A stretch of DNA of 13,028 nucleotides from Thermoplasmata archaeon (GTDB taxonomy: Archaea > Thermoplasmatota > Thermoplasmata > Thermoplasmatales > Thermoplasmataceae): contig JAKAAK010000062.1 in NCBI GenBank assembly GCA_021797025.1, forward strand, positions 1 through 13,028, in the 5' to 3' direction. The notes under the pieces were generated by a model. It made no database searches, had not been told where the DNA came from, and was given only the letters and a program-made list of their open reading frames with translations. Made by a program: the position numbers and the translations under genes. This document shows positions 7,478-13,028 of this stretch, in pieces; position 1 is the first letter of the stretch; each line of letters starts with the position of its first letter.

Positions 7478-7996
7478 ATGAAGGCTTTTATCATAGGCAG
7501 ATTCCAGCCATTTCATAACGGGCATCTTGCCATAATAAAACATATACTGGAGCATAATGATTATGTGGTTATAGGCATAGGCAGTGCACAGCTCTCACAT
7601 ACAATAATGAATCCATTTACTGCCGGTGAGCGTTATCTCATGATATTAAATACCCTAGAGAACAGTGGTATATCAAATTATTACATAGTTCCAATAGAGG
7701 ATGTCAATTCAAATCCCATGTGGGTTGCACATGTTGAATCACTTACACCTCCATTCCACAGGGTTTATACTAATAATCCTCTGGTGCGGCGCCTCTTCTA
7801 TGAAAAACAGTATGAAGTCCTTTCCATGCCTATGATGAACAGGGCATCCTGGTCTGGTACAAAAATCAGGCAAAAAATATTGAACGGCGGAGACTGGAAG
7901 CCGGATGTCCCAGAAACAGTATATAATATAATGAATGACCTGGATGGAATCAACCGCATAAAGGACTTATCAAGGACAGATGAAGACCCTATATAA
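7478..7996 (+). CDS. nadM: nicotinamide-nucleotide adenylyltransferase, archaeal type
   Basis: A 172-residue enzyme that joins NMN and ATP to give NAD and pyrophosphate, the last step of NAD synthesis and salvage, in the cytoplasm. The nucleotidyltransferase signatures are intact: GRFQPFHNGH at 7-16 (the HxGH-type site, here HNGH) and SGTKIR at 126-131 (the ISxTxxR-type phosphate-binding loop). The length matches archaeal NadM (about 170-180 residues). The start is clear because the active-site loop begins six residues in. The region before ATG has AAAGGTT, only a weak ribosome binding match; the gene lies 18 bases after the small membrane protein and is likely its operon partner. It is a housekeeping function, although NAD supply matters in many defence responses. 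Confidence 0.95.
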   Translation: MKAFIIGRFQPFHNGHLAIIKHILEHNDYVVIGIGSAQLSHTIMNPFTAGERYLMILNTLENSGISNYYIVPIEDVNSNPMWVAHVESLTPPFHRVYTNNPLVRRLFYEKQYEVLSMPMMNRASWSGTKIRQKILNGGDWKPDVPETVYNIMNDLDGINRIKDLSRTDEDPI

Positions 7997-8386
7997 ACAA
8001 TATTCTATAATATCACTTACTATTTTTGCAAGGTACAAGAAACTCATTTAAAAATTAAAGCATTGTACATTAATGGATGTGATATTCAATAGTATGCTAT
8101 TACTCCTCTATTGTACTGAGAAACTACGAATTAGGATAAGAGTGATAACACTACATTTTTATAGCACTATAGAATTAAAGGGAGATCAGATTTGGCATCA
8201 TAAGAAGCTGATTAATTCCCTGTATTTACAAATACGGGGATTTATATTGATAATGGATGTTAATCATTTGGGATCCAAGAATATCTTTTTACTACGGTAT
8301 ATATCACATAATCAAATATTATATTAACAAGTTATTGATACATTCTTTAATCAATAAATGAGATAAATTTTAGGGGTTGGAATATT
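7997..8386. other. gene-poor stretch between nadM and the second R-M system
   Basis: This 390-base stretch holds no gene I can support. After the nadM stop a T-run (CTATTTTTGC, about 8020-8029) may end transcription. An 84-codon frame (8073-8327, plus) is open but its sequence (many Ile/Leu/Tyr/His, no motif) looks like chance or decay, and the strong hairpin at 8217-8240 lies inside it. The end of the region carries AGGGGTTGG (8372-8380) a few bases before ATG 8387, a likely ribosome binding site for the methyltransferase, and an AT-rich run at about 8315-8325 that could be its TATA box. Confidence 0.5.
8217..8240. repeat. 11-bp hairpin with two-base loop
   Basis: TCCCTGTATTT (8217-8227) pairs with AAATACGGGGA (8230-8240), with one T-G wobble and only AC between the arms. 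This is the strongest stem seen in non-coding sequence here. It is not followed by a T-run on the plus strand beyond TTTAT. It could be a processed RNA structure, a transcription end, or the relic of a mobile-element end. Confidence 0.5.
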
Positions 8387-9517
8387 ATGATTGAAAATAA
8401 TAGCTCTGAGTACAAAGGTAATATCATAAGGGTTAATGATTTAATTGATAAAGTGGTATTGGGGGATGCTATAGAGATCATGAAGCAAATCCCTGACAAA
8501 TCCATAGACTTGATCTTCGCAGATCCACCATATAACCTTCAATTGGAGAACGACTTGTACAGACCAAATGAAACAAAGGTAAACGGAGTCAGTGAAGAAT
8601 GGGATAAATTCAAGTCATTCCAGGAGTATGATAATTTTTCTACTAAATGGCTTACGGAATGCCGCAGGATTTTGAAGGATGATGGAAGTATATGGGTAAT
8701 AGGTACATACCATAACATATTCAGGGTAGGAAAAATAATGCAGGACCTCGGGTTCTGGATATTAAACAATGTTGAGTGGATTAAAACAAATCCAATGCCA
8801 AACTTTAAAGGAACTCGTTTTAACAATGCACAGGAGACATTAATATGGGCCTCTAAAACTAAATCCTCCAGATACACATTTCATTATAAAACAATGAAAA
8901 CCTATAATGATGATCGCCAGATGAGAAGCGACTGGTATATACCTATATGCGCCGGAAAGGAAAGAATTAAAATAAATGGTACAAAGGCCCATCCAACACA
9001 GAAACCAGAAGCTCTATTGTACAGGGTTTTAATTTCCACATCAAATCCAGGAGATGTTATCCTTGATCCATTTGCGGGAACAGGGACGACATTGGCAGTT
9101 TCAAAGGAATTAAAAAGACATTATATTGGTATTGAAAAGGATGAAACATATTATAATGTAATCAAAGAAAGACTGAATGGCATAGTTTCCTATCAGCAGA
9201 GTTTACTTGAATACCCTGTGGACGTTAAGCCTAAAAAATTACCCTTTGGAAGCTTAATAGAAAATAAATTAATCTTCCCTGGTGAATTTCTGTATTCAGC
9301 TGATGGAAAATTTAAGGCAGAAGTACTGGCCAATGGCACAATAAAATACGATAACCAATATGGGTCTATCCATAAAATCAGTGCCATGATATTAAACAGG
9401 GCCGCATTTAATGGTTGGACTTTCTGGTATATTAAGAGAGATAATAAACTGAAGAGCATAAACGAATTAAGAAATGAGATAACAAACGGTGATTTACTTG
9501 GTAATAATGAAATATGA
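8387..9517 (+). CDS. beta-class adenine methyltransferase, CcrM/HinfI-like, with RAMA-type C-terminal domain
   Basis: A 376-residue DNA N6-adenine methyltransferase. Motif order is beta class: catalytic ADPPYNLQL (45-53) comes first and the AdoMet-binding LDPFAGTGTT (226-235) near the end of the catalytic part, with AHPTQKPEAL (201-210) between, as in CcrM and M.HinfI. A C-terminal segment of about 90 residues (285-370), including YGSIHKISAMILNRAAFNGW, resembles the small RAMA domain found at the end of M.HinfI and CcrM, where it contacts DNA. Those relatives methylate GANTC, so GANTC is the likely but unproven target. AGGGGTTGG a few bases upstream supports this ATG. Its last 11 bases overlap the endonuclease gene, marking an R-M pair. 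Confidence 0.9.
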   Translation: MIENNSSEYKGNIIRVNDLIDKVVLGDAIEIMKQIPDKSIDLIFADPPYNLQLENDLYRPNETKVNGVSEEWDKFKSFQEYDNFSTKWLTECRRILKDDGSIWVIGTYHNIFRVGKIMQDLGFWILNNVEWIKTNPMPNFKGTRFNNAQETLIWASKTKSSRYTFHYKTMKTYNDDRQMRSDWYIPICAGKERIKINGTKAHPTQKPEALLYRVLISTSNPGDVILDPFAGTGTTLAVSKELKRHYIGIEKDETYYNVIKERLNGIVSYQQSLLEYPVDVKPKKLPFGSLIENKLIFPGEFLYSADGKFKAEVLANGTIKYDNQYGSIHKISAMILNRAAFNGWTFWYIKRDNKLKSINELRNEITNGDLLGNNEI

Positions 9518-10364
9518 ATATTTTGAAAAAACATTGAATGAAGAAATATTTGAGAAGTCTAAAAGCAAGCTACTTGAAAATATTGCAGAACATCCGAATA
9601 GATATTTGGGATTATTCCGACCCACAAAACCACGTGCAAAGATATTGCAGAATTTACTACAATCCCACGAAATTAGAATGGGGAATGCTTTTGAAGTTCT
9701 TATAAGGAGATATCTTGAGATTATGGATTATGAACTATTACCTAGCAGATATAAATTAAATGATAAGGACCTTGATATAGACCAGTGTTTCAGAAAAGAC
9801 GGAAAAGTCTATTTTATTGAACAAAAAATAAGAGATGATCACGATTCTACAAAAAAAGCTGGCCAAATTAGAAATTTTGAAAATAAAGTAAATGCCATGA
9901 TGAAAGCATACGGTGAGGATAATTTAACTGGGATATTCTATTTTATAGACCCAGATCTGAATAAAAATAAGAAATATTACAGTGAAGAATTAGACAAGAT
10001 ACAAGAAAGTTATAATGTTAAAACGGAGCTTCAATACGGAAAGCAATTATTTTACTATTTGGGCAACGGTGGGATATGGGATGAAATAATAGAATATCTT
10101 AAAATGTGGAAAGATTCTATACCAGATTTACCAGAAACGAATTTTGATAAAGAACCAGAGGAAACTTTTGAAGAAATTAAAAATATTTCACCTTCTACAT
10201 TTAGAAAAATATTCAGCGATGATGAAATATACGGGAATCTCGTTTTAACAATATTCCCGGAAAAGACGACACTTAGATTGTTGTTGAGGTATTTTTCAGA
10301 AAACTTTGATCAGACTATTTACCAGACACTTTATGCCCTATTGGACAGGAGGTTAAATCCGTAA
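9507..10364 (+). CDS. type II restriction endonuclease, HinfI-like partner of the methyltransferase
   Basis: A 285-residue protein with a PD-(D/E)XK site: KDLDIDQCF with Asp90 and Asp92, then VYFIEQK with Glu105 and Lys107, running into IRDDHDSTKKAGQIRNF. That block is, as I recall it, characteristic of endonucleases paired with HinfI-type methyltransferases. GNAFE at 59-63 could give the helix glutamate that often assists this fold. It should cut the methyltransferase's target when unmethylated. I start it at ATG 9507, which overlaps the methyltransferase stop by 11 bases; GTG 9489 in the same frame would add six residues (VIYLVI) without any better signal. GGTGAT at 9488-9493 is a good archaeal ribosome binding sequence, somewhat far (13 bases) from this ATG. 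The C-terminal helical region (about 200-285) is not recognised. Recognition of GANTC is inference from the pairing. Confidence 0.85.
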   Translation: MKYEYFEKTLNEEIFEKSKSKLLENIAEHPNRYLGLFRPTKPRAKILQNLLQSHEIRMGNAFEVLIRRYLEIMDYELLPSRYKLNDKDLDIDQCFRKDGKVYFIEQKIRDDHDSTKKAGQIRNFENKVNAMMKAYGEDNLTGIFYFIDPDLNKNKKYYSEELDKIQESYNVKTELQYGKQLFYYLGNGGIWDEIIEYLKMWKDSIPDLPETNFDKEPEETFEEIKNISPSTFRKIFSDDEIYGNLVLTIFPEKTTLRLLLRYFSENFDQTIYQTLYALLDRRLNP

Positions 10365-10399
10365 AGTTCCATAAAGTATATTTGATTATTATGTTATAA

Positions 10400-10466
10400 T
10401 TAAGTTATACAAATAAAGATAAAGATAACTTTAAGTTACCGTATAATATCATTACATTTAACTTAA
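10400..10466 (+). promoter_or_regulatory. TATA box with three TTAAGTTA boxes around it
   Basis: TATAATAT at 10442-10449 lies 29-22 bases before ATG 10471. TTAAGTTA occurs at 10400-10407 and 10431-10438, and its reverse complement TAACTTAA at 10459-10466, at intervals of 31 and 28 bases, about three DNA turns. One copy abuts the upstream (BRE) side of the TATA box and one covers the expected transcription start. The middle copy is also half of a TAACTT-T-AAGTTA palindrome (10426-10438). This layout suits a repressor that blocks the TATA region. AT-rich DNA yields such words by chance more often than average, so this is a candidate only. Confidence 0.4.
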
Positions 10467-10470
10467 AGAA

Positions 10471-10971
10471 ATGGAGAAAATAGATTTAATAGAGAAATGT
10501 GAAAATATGAAGAAAATAAGGCTGGGTGTATGGGATGGAACAGTAAAAAGCGCATTAGTATTTCTTATTATGTCAGCTATTTTTATATTTTATTTCAGTA
10601 ATGATATCTCTTCCTTAGGAAGGAGTGCAATACTTTATTTTTCCACAATTTCAGCTACATTGCTAGGATTAACATTTACCGCTTTTGCCGTTATAAGTGC
10701 CTTTTTGCCTAATATTGAAAAAGATTTTCTAAAAACAAAAGCATTTGAAAATTTTACAACAACATTCAAGATTACCATGTTTATTGAACTATTAAGTCTA
10801 TTACTGGCAATTGTTAATTATTTATTATTTAATACGCAATATTATTCAATATTTAACGGGATAACTATTACTTTAATATTTTTGACAATTGGATTCATGG
10901 CGATTCTTATAGATAGAACTTTTAAAGTCTTTAAAATAACAAGGAACAAAATATTAGACCCACATACTTAA
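10471..10971 (+). CDS. four-helix membrane protein of unknown function
   Basis: A 166-residue integral membrane protein. Predicted helices are at about 26-43 (SALVFLIMSAIFIFYF), 53-79 (a long one with STISATLLGLTFTAFAVISA), 100-120 (KITMFIELLSLLLAIVNYLL) and 128-148 (ITITLIFLTIGFMAILI), with basic residues at both cytoplasmic-looking ends (KKIR near the start, RTFKVFKITRNK at the end), so both ends are probably inside. There is no catalytic motif. Small multi-helix proteins in defence islands are sometimes membrane-damaging effectors, but nothing in the sequence proves that. It has its own TATA box with repeated boxes and ends tail to tail with the AbiV-like operon, sharing the palindrome CTTAAG for both stop codons. 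Confidence 0.75.
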   Translation: MEKIDLIEKCENMKKIRLGVWDGTVKSALVFLIMSAIFIFYFSNDISSLGRSAILYFSTISATLLGLTFTAFAVISAFLPNIEKDFLKTKAFENFTTTFKITMFIELLSLLLAIVNYLLFNTQYYSIFNGITITLIFLTIGFMAILIDRTFKVFKITRNKILDPHT

Positions 10972-11909
10972 GGGTCATCTTCTATGTCAGGTGTATTGGG
11001 AACCTTTATCATACGTAGGATAGCATCCATCTGAGAAGAATATATAGCATTTGTGACATTATATACGTTTTTTCTGTACTCTGCTAAATCCTTTCCAATA
11101 TCAACATATTCTGTGTAATAAACATATTTGTCGCCTAGTAAATCAAAATTTCCCTCATCAGTATAAACACCAAATCTCTCCTGAATTTTCCTATTTTTCA
11201 TTGCTATATTTTTAAGTTTATTAAAAAAAGATTGAGTTAGAGTAATTGGATTTACTAATTTTATGTTTAAAGACAGATCCAAAGACCCCTGATTTGCTAT
11301 ATCCCATATAAGGGTGTCTGTTATGCCTGAATCTCCTCCGACCCTTTCAAAATAGGGTTTATTAATATGATTGAATTTCAAAAAATATTTGTATACTCTT
11401 CCATTGTTTTTAATTATATCAATAATCAATTGTGGTGAAGGGATTGGCTCCAGTCTTACATCAACAGTTCTTATATTATATTTTTTAAGAAGGTTAGTTA
11501 AAATAGTACCAGCTTTTTTAGTTAAAACATTTAATGAATCTTTATTCCACTGTGCCAACATAATATTATTTTTTGTATCCCATATAAAGTATGAATTTGC
11601 CTCTATATACTTATCGTCGCCAATAACTTCCAAGTCCTCATCTTTAGTGATTTTATTTATTGTTTCAATGCTATCTGTTTTTAATTTTACAAATCTACCA
11701 TTAACGTATCCATTATCAAGAGAATCGACAATAATGGAATAATAATTTTTTATACGTCGCTCCTCAATTTCCTGAACATTACTAAAAACATTATCCTTTT
11801 GCCAAGCATTAAAGATAACTTGATTATCTAAAGATTTTAGTGACGGTACCACGGACAGTGGATACAAAACTAAAGGTTTCTGTTTATCGTTGGAGTTAGC
11901 GGTTATCAT
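10968..11909 (-). CDS. uncharacterised protein, last gene of the AbiV-like operon
   Basis: A 313-residue soluble protein without cysteines or membrane segments that I do not recognise. It looks alpha/beta: an N-terminal stretch KPLVLYPLSVVPSL, a middle part with EANSYFIWDTKNNIMLAQWN, a charged region IRTVDVRLEPIPSPQLIIDI, and a C-terminal half with NPITLTQSFFNKLKNIAMKN, FGVYTDEGNF and many lysines and tyrosines, ending in acidic TPDIEDDP. No nuclease or NTPase motif is visible. I place the start at ATG 11909, which overlaps the TGA of the AbiV-like gene as ATGA; a longer start at 11936 would only re-read the other gene's zinc-ribbon codons in another frame. Tight coupling suggests its product works with the AbiV-like protein, perhaps as partner, sensor or inhibitor. 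Unlike its two operon partners it lacks the zinc-ribbon tail. Confidence 0.8.
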   Translation of the reverse strand: MITANSNDKQKPLVLYPLSVVPSLKSLDNQVIFNAWQKDNVFSNVQEIEERRIKNYYSIIVDSLDNGYVNGRFVKLKTDSIETINKITKDEDLEVIGDDKYIEANSYFIWDTKNNIMLAQWNKDSLNVLTKKAGTILTNLLKKYNIRTVDVRLEPIPSPQLIIDIIKNNGRVYKYFLKFNHINKPYFERVGGDSGITDTLIWDIANQGSLDLSLNIKLVNPITLTQSFFNKLKNIAMKNRKIQERFGVYTDEGNFDLLGDKYVYYTEYVDIGKDLAEYRKNVYNVTNAIYSSQMDAILRMIKVPNTPDIEDDP

Positions 11910-11932
11910 TCCAGCTTCGCCCCGCACTCCAT
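11906..11932. repeat. 27-bp direct repeat, copy 1 (ribbon tail and ATGA junction)
   Basis: Identical over 27 bases to 12748-12774. Its core on the plus strand is CCAGCTTCGCCCCGCACTCC, 15 of 20 bases G or C in an otherwise AT-rich region. On the minus strand it encodes M-E-C-G-A-K-L-E-stop of the AbiV-like protein and contains the ATGA start of the following gene. Flanking bases differ at once on both sides, although the encoded ribbon stays similar. Confidence 0.9.
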
Positions 11933-12751
11933 ACATAATTTCGCACCCTCGGGATTTTTATGCTTGCACGCTGAACATATGACTATATTATTTTGTGCTC
12001 TATCTTTGCTGGAATTTGATGGGAGAGTGCCAACTAATTTATTAACCAGACTTTTCATCTGGGGATTATAATCTAATATATCAGCTCCTTCGATTAAAAT
12101 GATTATATTTTGTATCAGCATTCGCATGAAGCTGAATATTCTAGAAAGTTTCTTAAATGACAATGGAACATTTTTAGGTTCAATAACTTTACCGTCTTGA
12201 AAATTAACATAAAAACCGTCATTCTTGATATCGTCCAAATCGGAAATTTTTGAATCAGCCAAATTGGAAAGTTCCTCTTCTGTTATTTTCATTGGTTCTG
12301 CAAATGATTTTGAGAAATATTGACCGAAATTGTTTCCAAATGTATTAATTAATTGTTCCATCTGGGTTCTGTATGTTACAAAAAATTGTTGAGATAACTT
12401 TACTATTGCTTCAATGAATTTAAGTTTCTCTGGGTGGAAGCGTTTTGTAAAATCACCGATTTTAAAATCATCTATGGTCTTTATAAAGTTGGTCCCATCT
12501 AAATCTTCTAAAATCTTGCCTGCATCTACAAAGTCGGCTTTAAGGCCAATCTCCTCAAATTCCGGCGTTTTATATAATACCATCAATCCTTTTGCAAGCT
12601 CTTCTATTGATAACTCAATAAGAGCTGCTTTTGTGGGAGGACTTGTTTTTAATGCATCATCATAAAGTCTATCTGCATTATCAATGCATTTTTTTGCATT
12701 TTCAACAGTGGCATATTGGATAGAATCGGAATTTGTTTCTTTTTCACTCAT
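11906..12751 (-). CDS. AbiV-like HEPN protein with C-terminal zinc ribbon
   Basis: A 281-residue protein. Residues about 12-125 look like the HEPN domain of AbiV-type phage-resistance proteins: KAALIELSIEELAKGLMVLY (41-60) matches the 'A..L...S.EEL.K' helix, KRFHPEKLKF (103-112) the conserved histidine-lysine segment, and NDGFYVNFQDGKVIEPKNV (177-195) the 'lK..glYvdf..g....P' turn that follows. A hydrophobic helix RMLIQNIIILIEGADIL (210-226) precedes a linker and a zinc ribbon with Cys259, Cys262, Cys273 and Cys276, ending CMECGAKLE. AbiV of Lactococcus stops phage protein synthesis; many HEPN proteins are RNases, but no clear R-x4-6-H active site stands out. The ATG 12751 overlaps the upstream stop as ATGA; the longer frame to 12778 re-reads the upstream ribbon out of frame. 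Family assignment is by motif memory. Confidence 0.7.
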   Translation of the reverse strand: MSEKETNSDSIQYATVENAKKCIDNADRLYDDALKTSPPTKAALIELSIEELAKGLMVLYKTPEFEEIGLKADFVDAGKILEDLDGTNFIKTIDDFKIGDFTKRFHPEKLKFIEAIVKLSQQFFVTYRTQMEQLINTFGNNFGQYFSKSFAEPMKITEEELSNLADSKISDLDDIKNDGFYVNFQDGKVIEPKNVPLSFKKLSRIFSFMRMLIQNIIILIEGADILDYNPQMKSLVNKLVGTLPSNSSKDRAQNNIVICSACKHKNPEGAKLCMECGAKLE

Positions 12752-12774
12752 TCCAGCTTCGCCCCGCACTCCAT
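12748..12774. repeat. 27-bp direct repeat, copy 2 (ribbon tail and ATGA junction)
   Basis: The matching copy ends the small zinc-ribbon gene and holds the ATGA junction into the AbiV-like gene. The copies are 842 bp apart in the same orientation, so recombination between them would cleanly remove or duplicate the AbiV-like gene while keeping a coupled start. Confidence 0.9.
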
Positions 12775-13023
12775 GCAATACTTTGCATTTTCAGGATTCT
12801 CATAGCCGCAGACAGGACATATTTTTACTCTTCCCTTGTACTGGGTCATCATTTTTTGAACTTGAGGATATCCCCAGGCTTCCTTGACGTGCCAGCAATC
12901 ATATGAGTTATCCTGCTCGCACCACAATCTGAAAATCCCGTTGCCGTTTTGCTTCACGTATATATTGAATATCCTTGATCGTTTGCCAGGCACCGCCTCC
13001 TCAACTGTGATGTGATTATCCAT
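12748..13023 (-). CDS. small zinc-ribbon protein, first visible gene of the AbiV-like operon
   Basis: A 91-residue protein: a basic and aromatic front part (GKRSRIFNIYVKQ, then IFRLWCEQ and YDCWHVKEAWGYP, with Trp and Cys unusual in this window) followed by a zinc ribbon with Cys69, Cys72, Cys83 and Cys86 (CPVCGYENPENAKYCMECG) and the tail AKLE. The ribbon is close to that of the next gene in residues and, for the last nine codons, in DNA. The ATG at 13023 is only five bases from the window edge, so a longer start or an upstream operon member cannot be excluded. The function of the front part is not recognised. A role as DNA- or RNA-binding or bridging component of the operon's complex is conceivable. 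Confidence 0.75.
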   Translation of the reverse strand: MDNHITVEEAVPGKRSRIFNIYVKQNGNGIFRLWCEQDNSYDCWHVKEAWGYPQVQKMMTQYKGRVKICPVCGYENPENAKYCMECGAKLE

Positions 13024-13028
13024 GACGT

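Noticed and set aside
8073..8327. 84-codon open frame on the plus strand with an AT-rich element upstream.
   Set aside because: The composition is unlike a folded protein, there is no motif, and the strong inverted repeat at 8217-8240 lies inside it. I treat it as chance or decayed sequence.
8539..9534. Minus-strand open frames of about 112 codons opposite the second methyltransferase.
   Set aside because: They are shadows of a gene with clear catalytic motifs on the plus strand.
530..10311. Avoidance or clustering of GATC as a sign of restriction pressure.
   Set aside because: GATC occurs throughout coding and non-coding parts at a density not visibly depleted for this base composition. 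That is compatible with protection by methylation but is no evidence by itself without a proper count.
11909..11936. Longer start for the unknown protein, adding MYGVRGEAG.
   Set aside because: Those codons are the out-of-frame reading of the zinc-ribbon tail of the AbiV-like gene. The ATGA junction at 11909-11906 gives a normal coupled start.
12751..12778. Longer start for the AbiV-like protein, adding MHGVRGEAG.
   Set aside because: The same artefact: the repeat encoding the upstream ribbon tail read in another frame. The near-identical false N-termini come only from the 27-bp repeat.
1..13028. CRISPR array, tRNA or rRNA gene, or attachment-site duplication.
   Set aside because: No regularly spaced repeats, no cloverleaf-like sequence and no tRNA-end duplication were seen reading both strands. 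The only long exact repeat noticed is the 27-bp pair in the AbiV-like operon.

Overview
The window is AT-rich and looks archaeal. Most genes have a TATA-like element 20-30 bases before the start codon and almost no room for a ribosome binding site, which is what leaderless archaeal transcription looks like. The NMN adenylyltransferase is the short archaeal type, and several proteins end in compact C-terminal zinc ribbons. An acidophilic Thermoplasmatales relative (Ferroplasma, Acidiplasma or Cuniculiplasma-like) is my best guess. That is inference from style; there is no rRNA or other marker gene here.

The window is an anti-invader (restriction/abortive infection) island. From left to right it holds: (1) a minus-strand pair, a winged-helix/zinc-ribbon regulator coupled by ATGA overlap to a membrane protein that runs off the left edge (1-662); (2) a plus-strand Dam/DpnM-class adenine methyltransferase overlapping a 139-residue PD-(D/E)XK-like protein (792-2056); (3) a minus-strand mcrB-mcrC operon for modification-dependent cleavage (2235-5201); (4) a scar of mobile-element debris, consisting of an IS256-family transposase that lacks its N-terminus and carries a frameshift, plus short coding remnants (5353-6504); (5) a zinc peptidase with an HELCH motif (6591-7211), a 65-residue single-pass membrane protein and an NMN adenylyltransferase (7262-7996); (6) a mostly non-coding stretch with a strong hairpin (7997-8386); (7) a second R-M pair, a CcrM/HinfI-like methyltransferase with a RAMA-type C-terminal domain overlapping its probable endonuclease (8387-10364); (8) a four-helix membrane protein behind a promoter with repeated TTAAGTTA boxes (10471-10971); (9) converging on it, a three-gene minus-strand operon joined by two ATGA overlaps (10968-13023): a small zinc-ribbon protein, an AbiV-like HEPN protein with a C-terminal zinc ribbon, and an unrecognised cysteine-free protein.

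Read together, the two methyltransferases would mark host DNA at two adenine-containing sites and their partners would cut unmarked DNA. McrBC would cut DNA carrying foreign modification. The AbiV-like operon may add a dormancy or abortive layer. The best candidate for something undescribed is that last operon: consecutive genes end in near-identical zinc-ribbon tails encoded by an exact 27-bp GC-rich direct repeat that also contains each ATGA stop/start junction.
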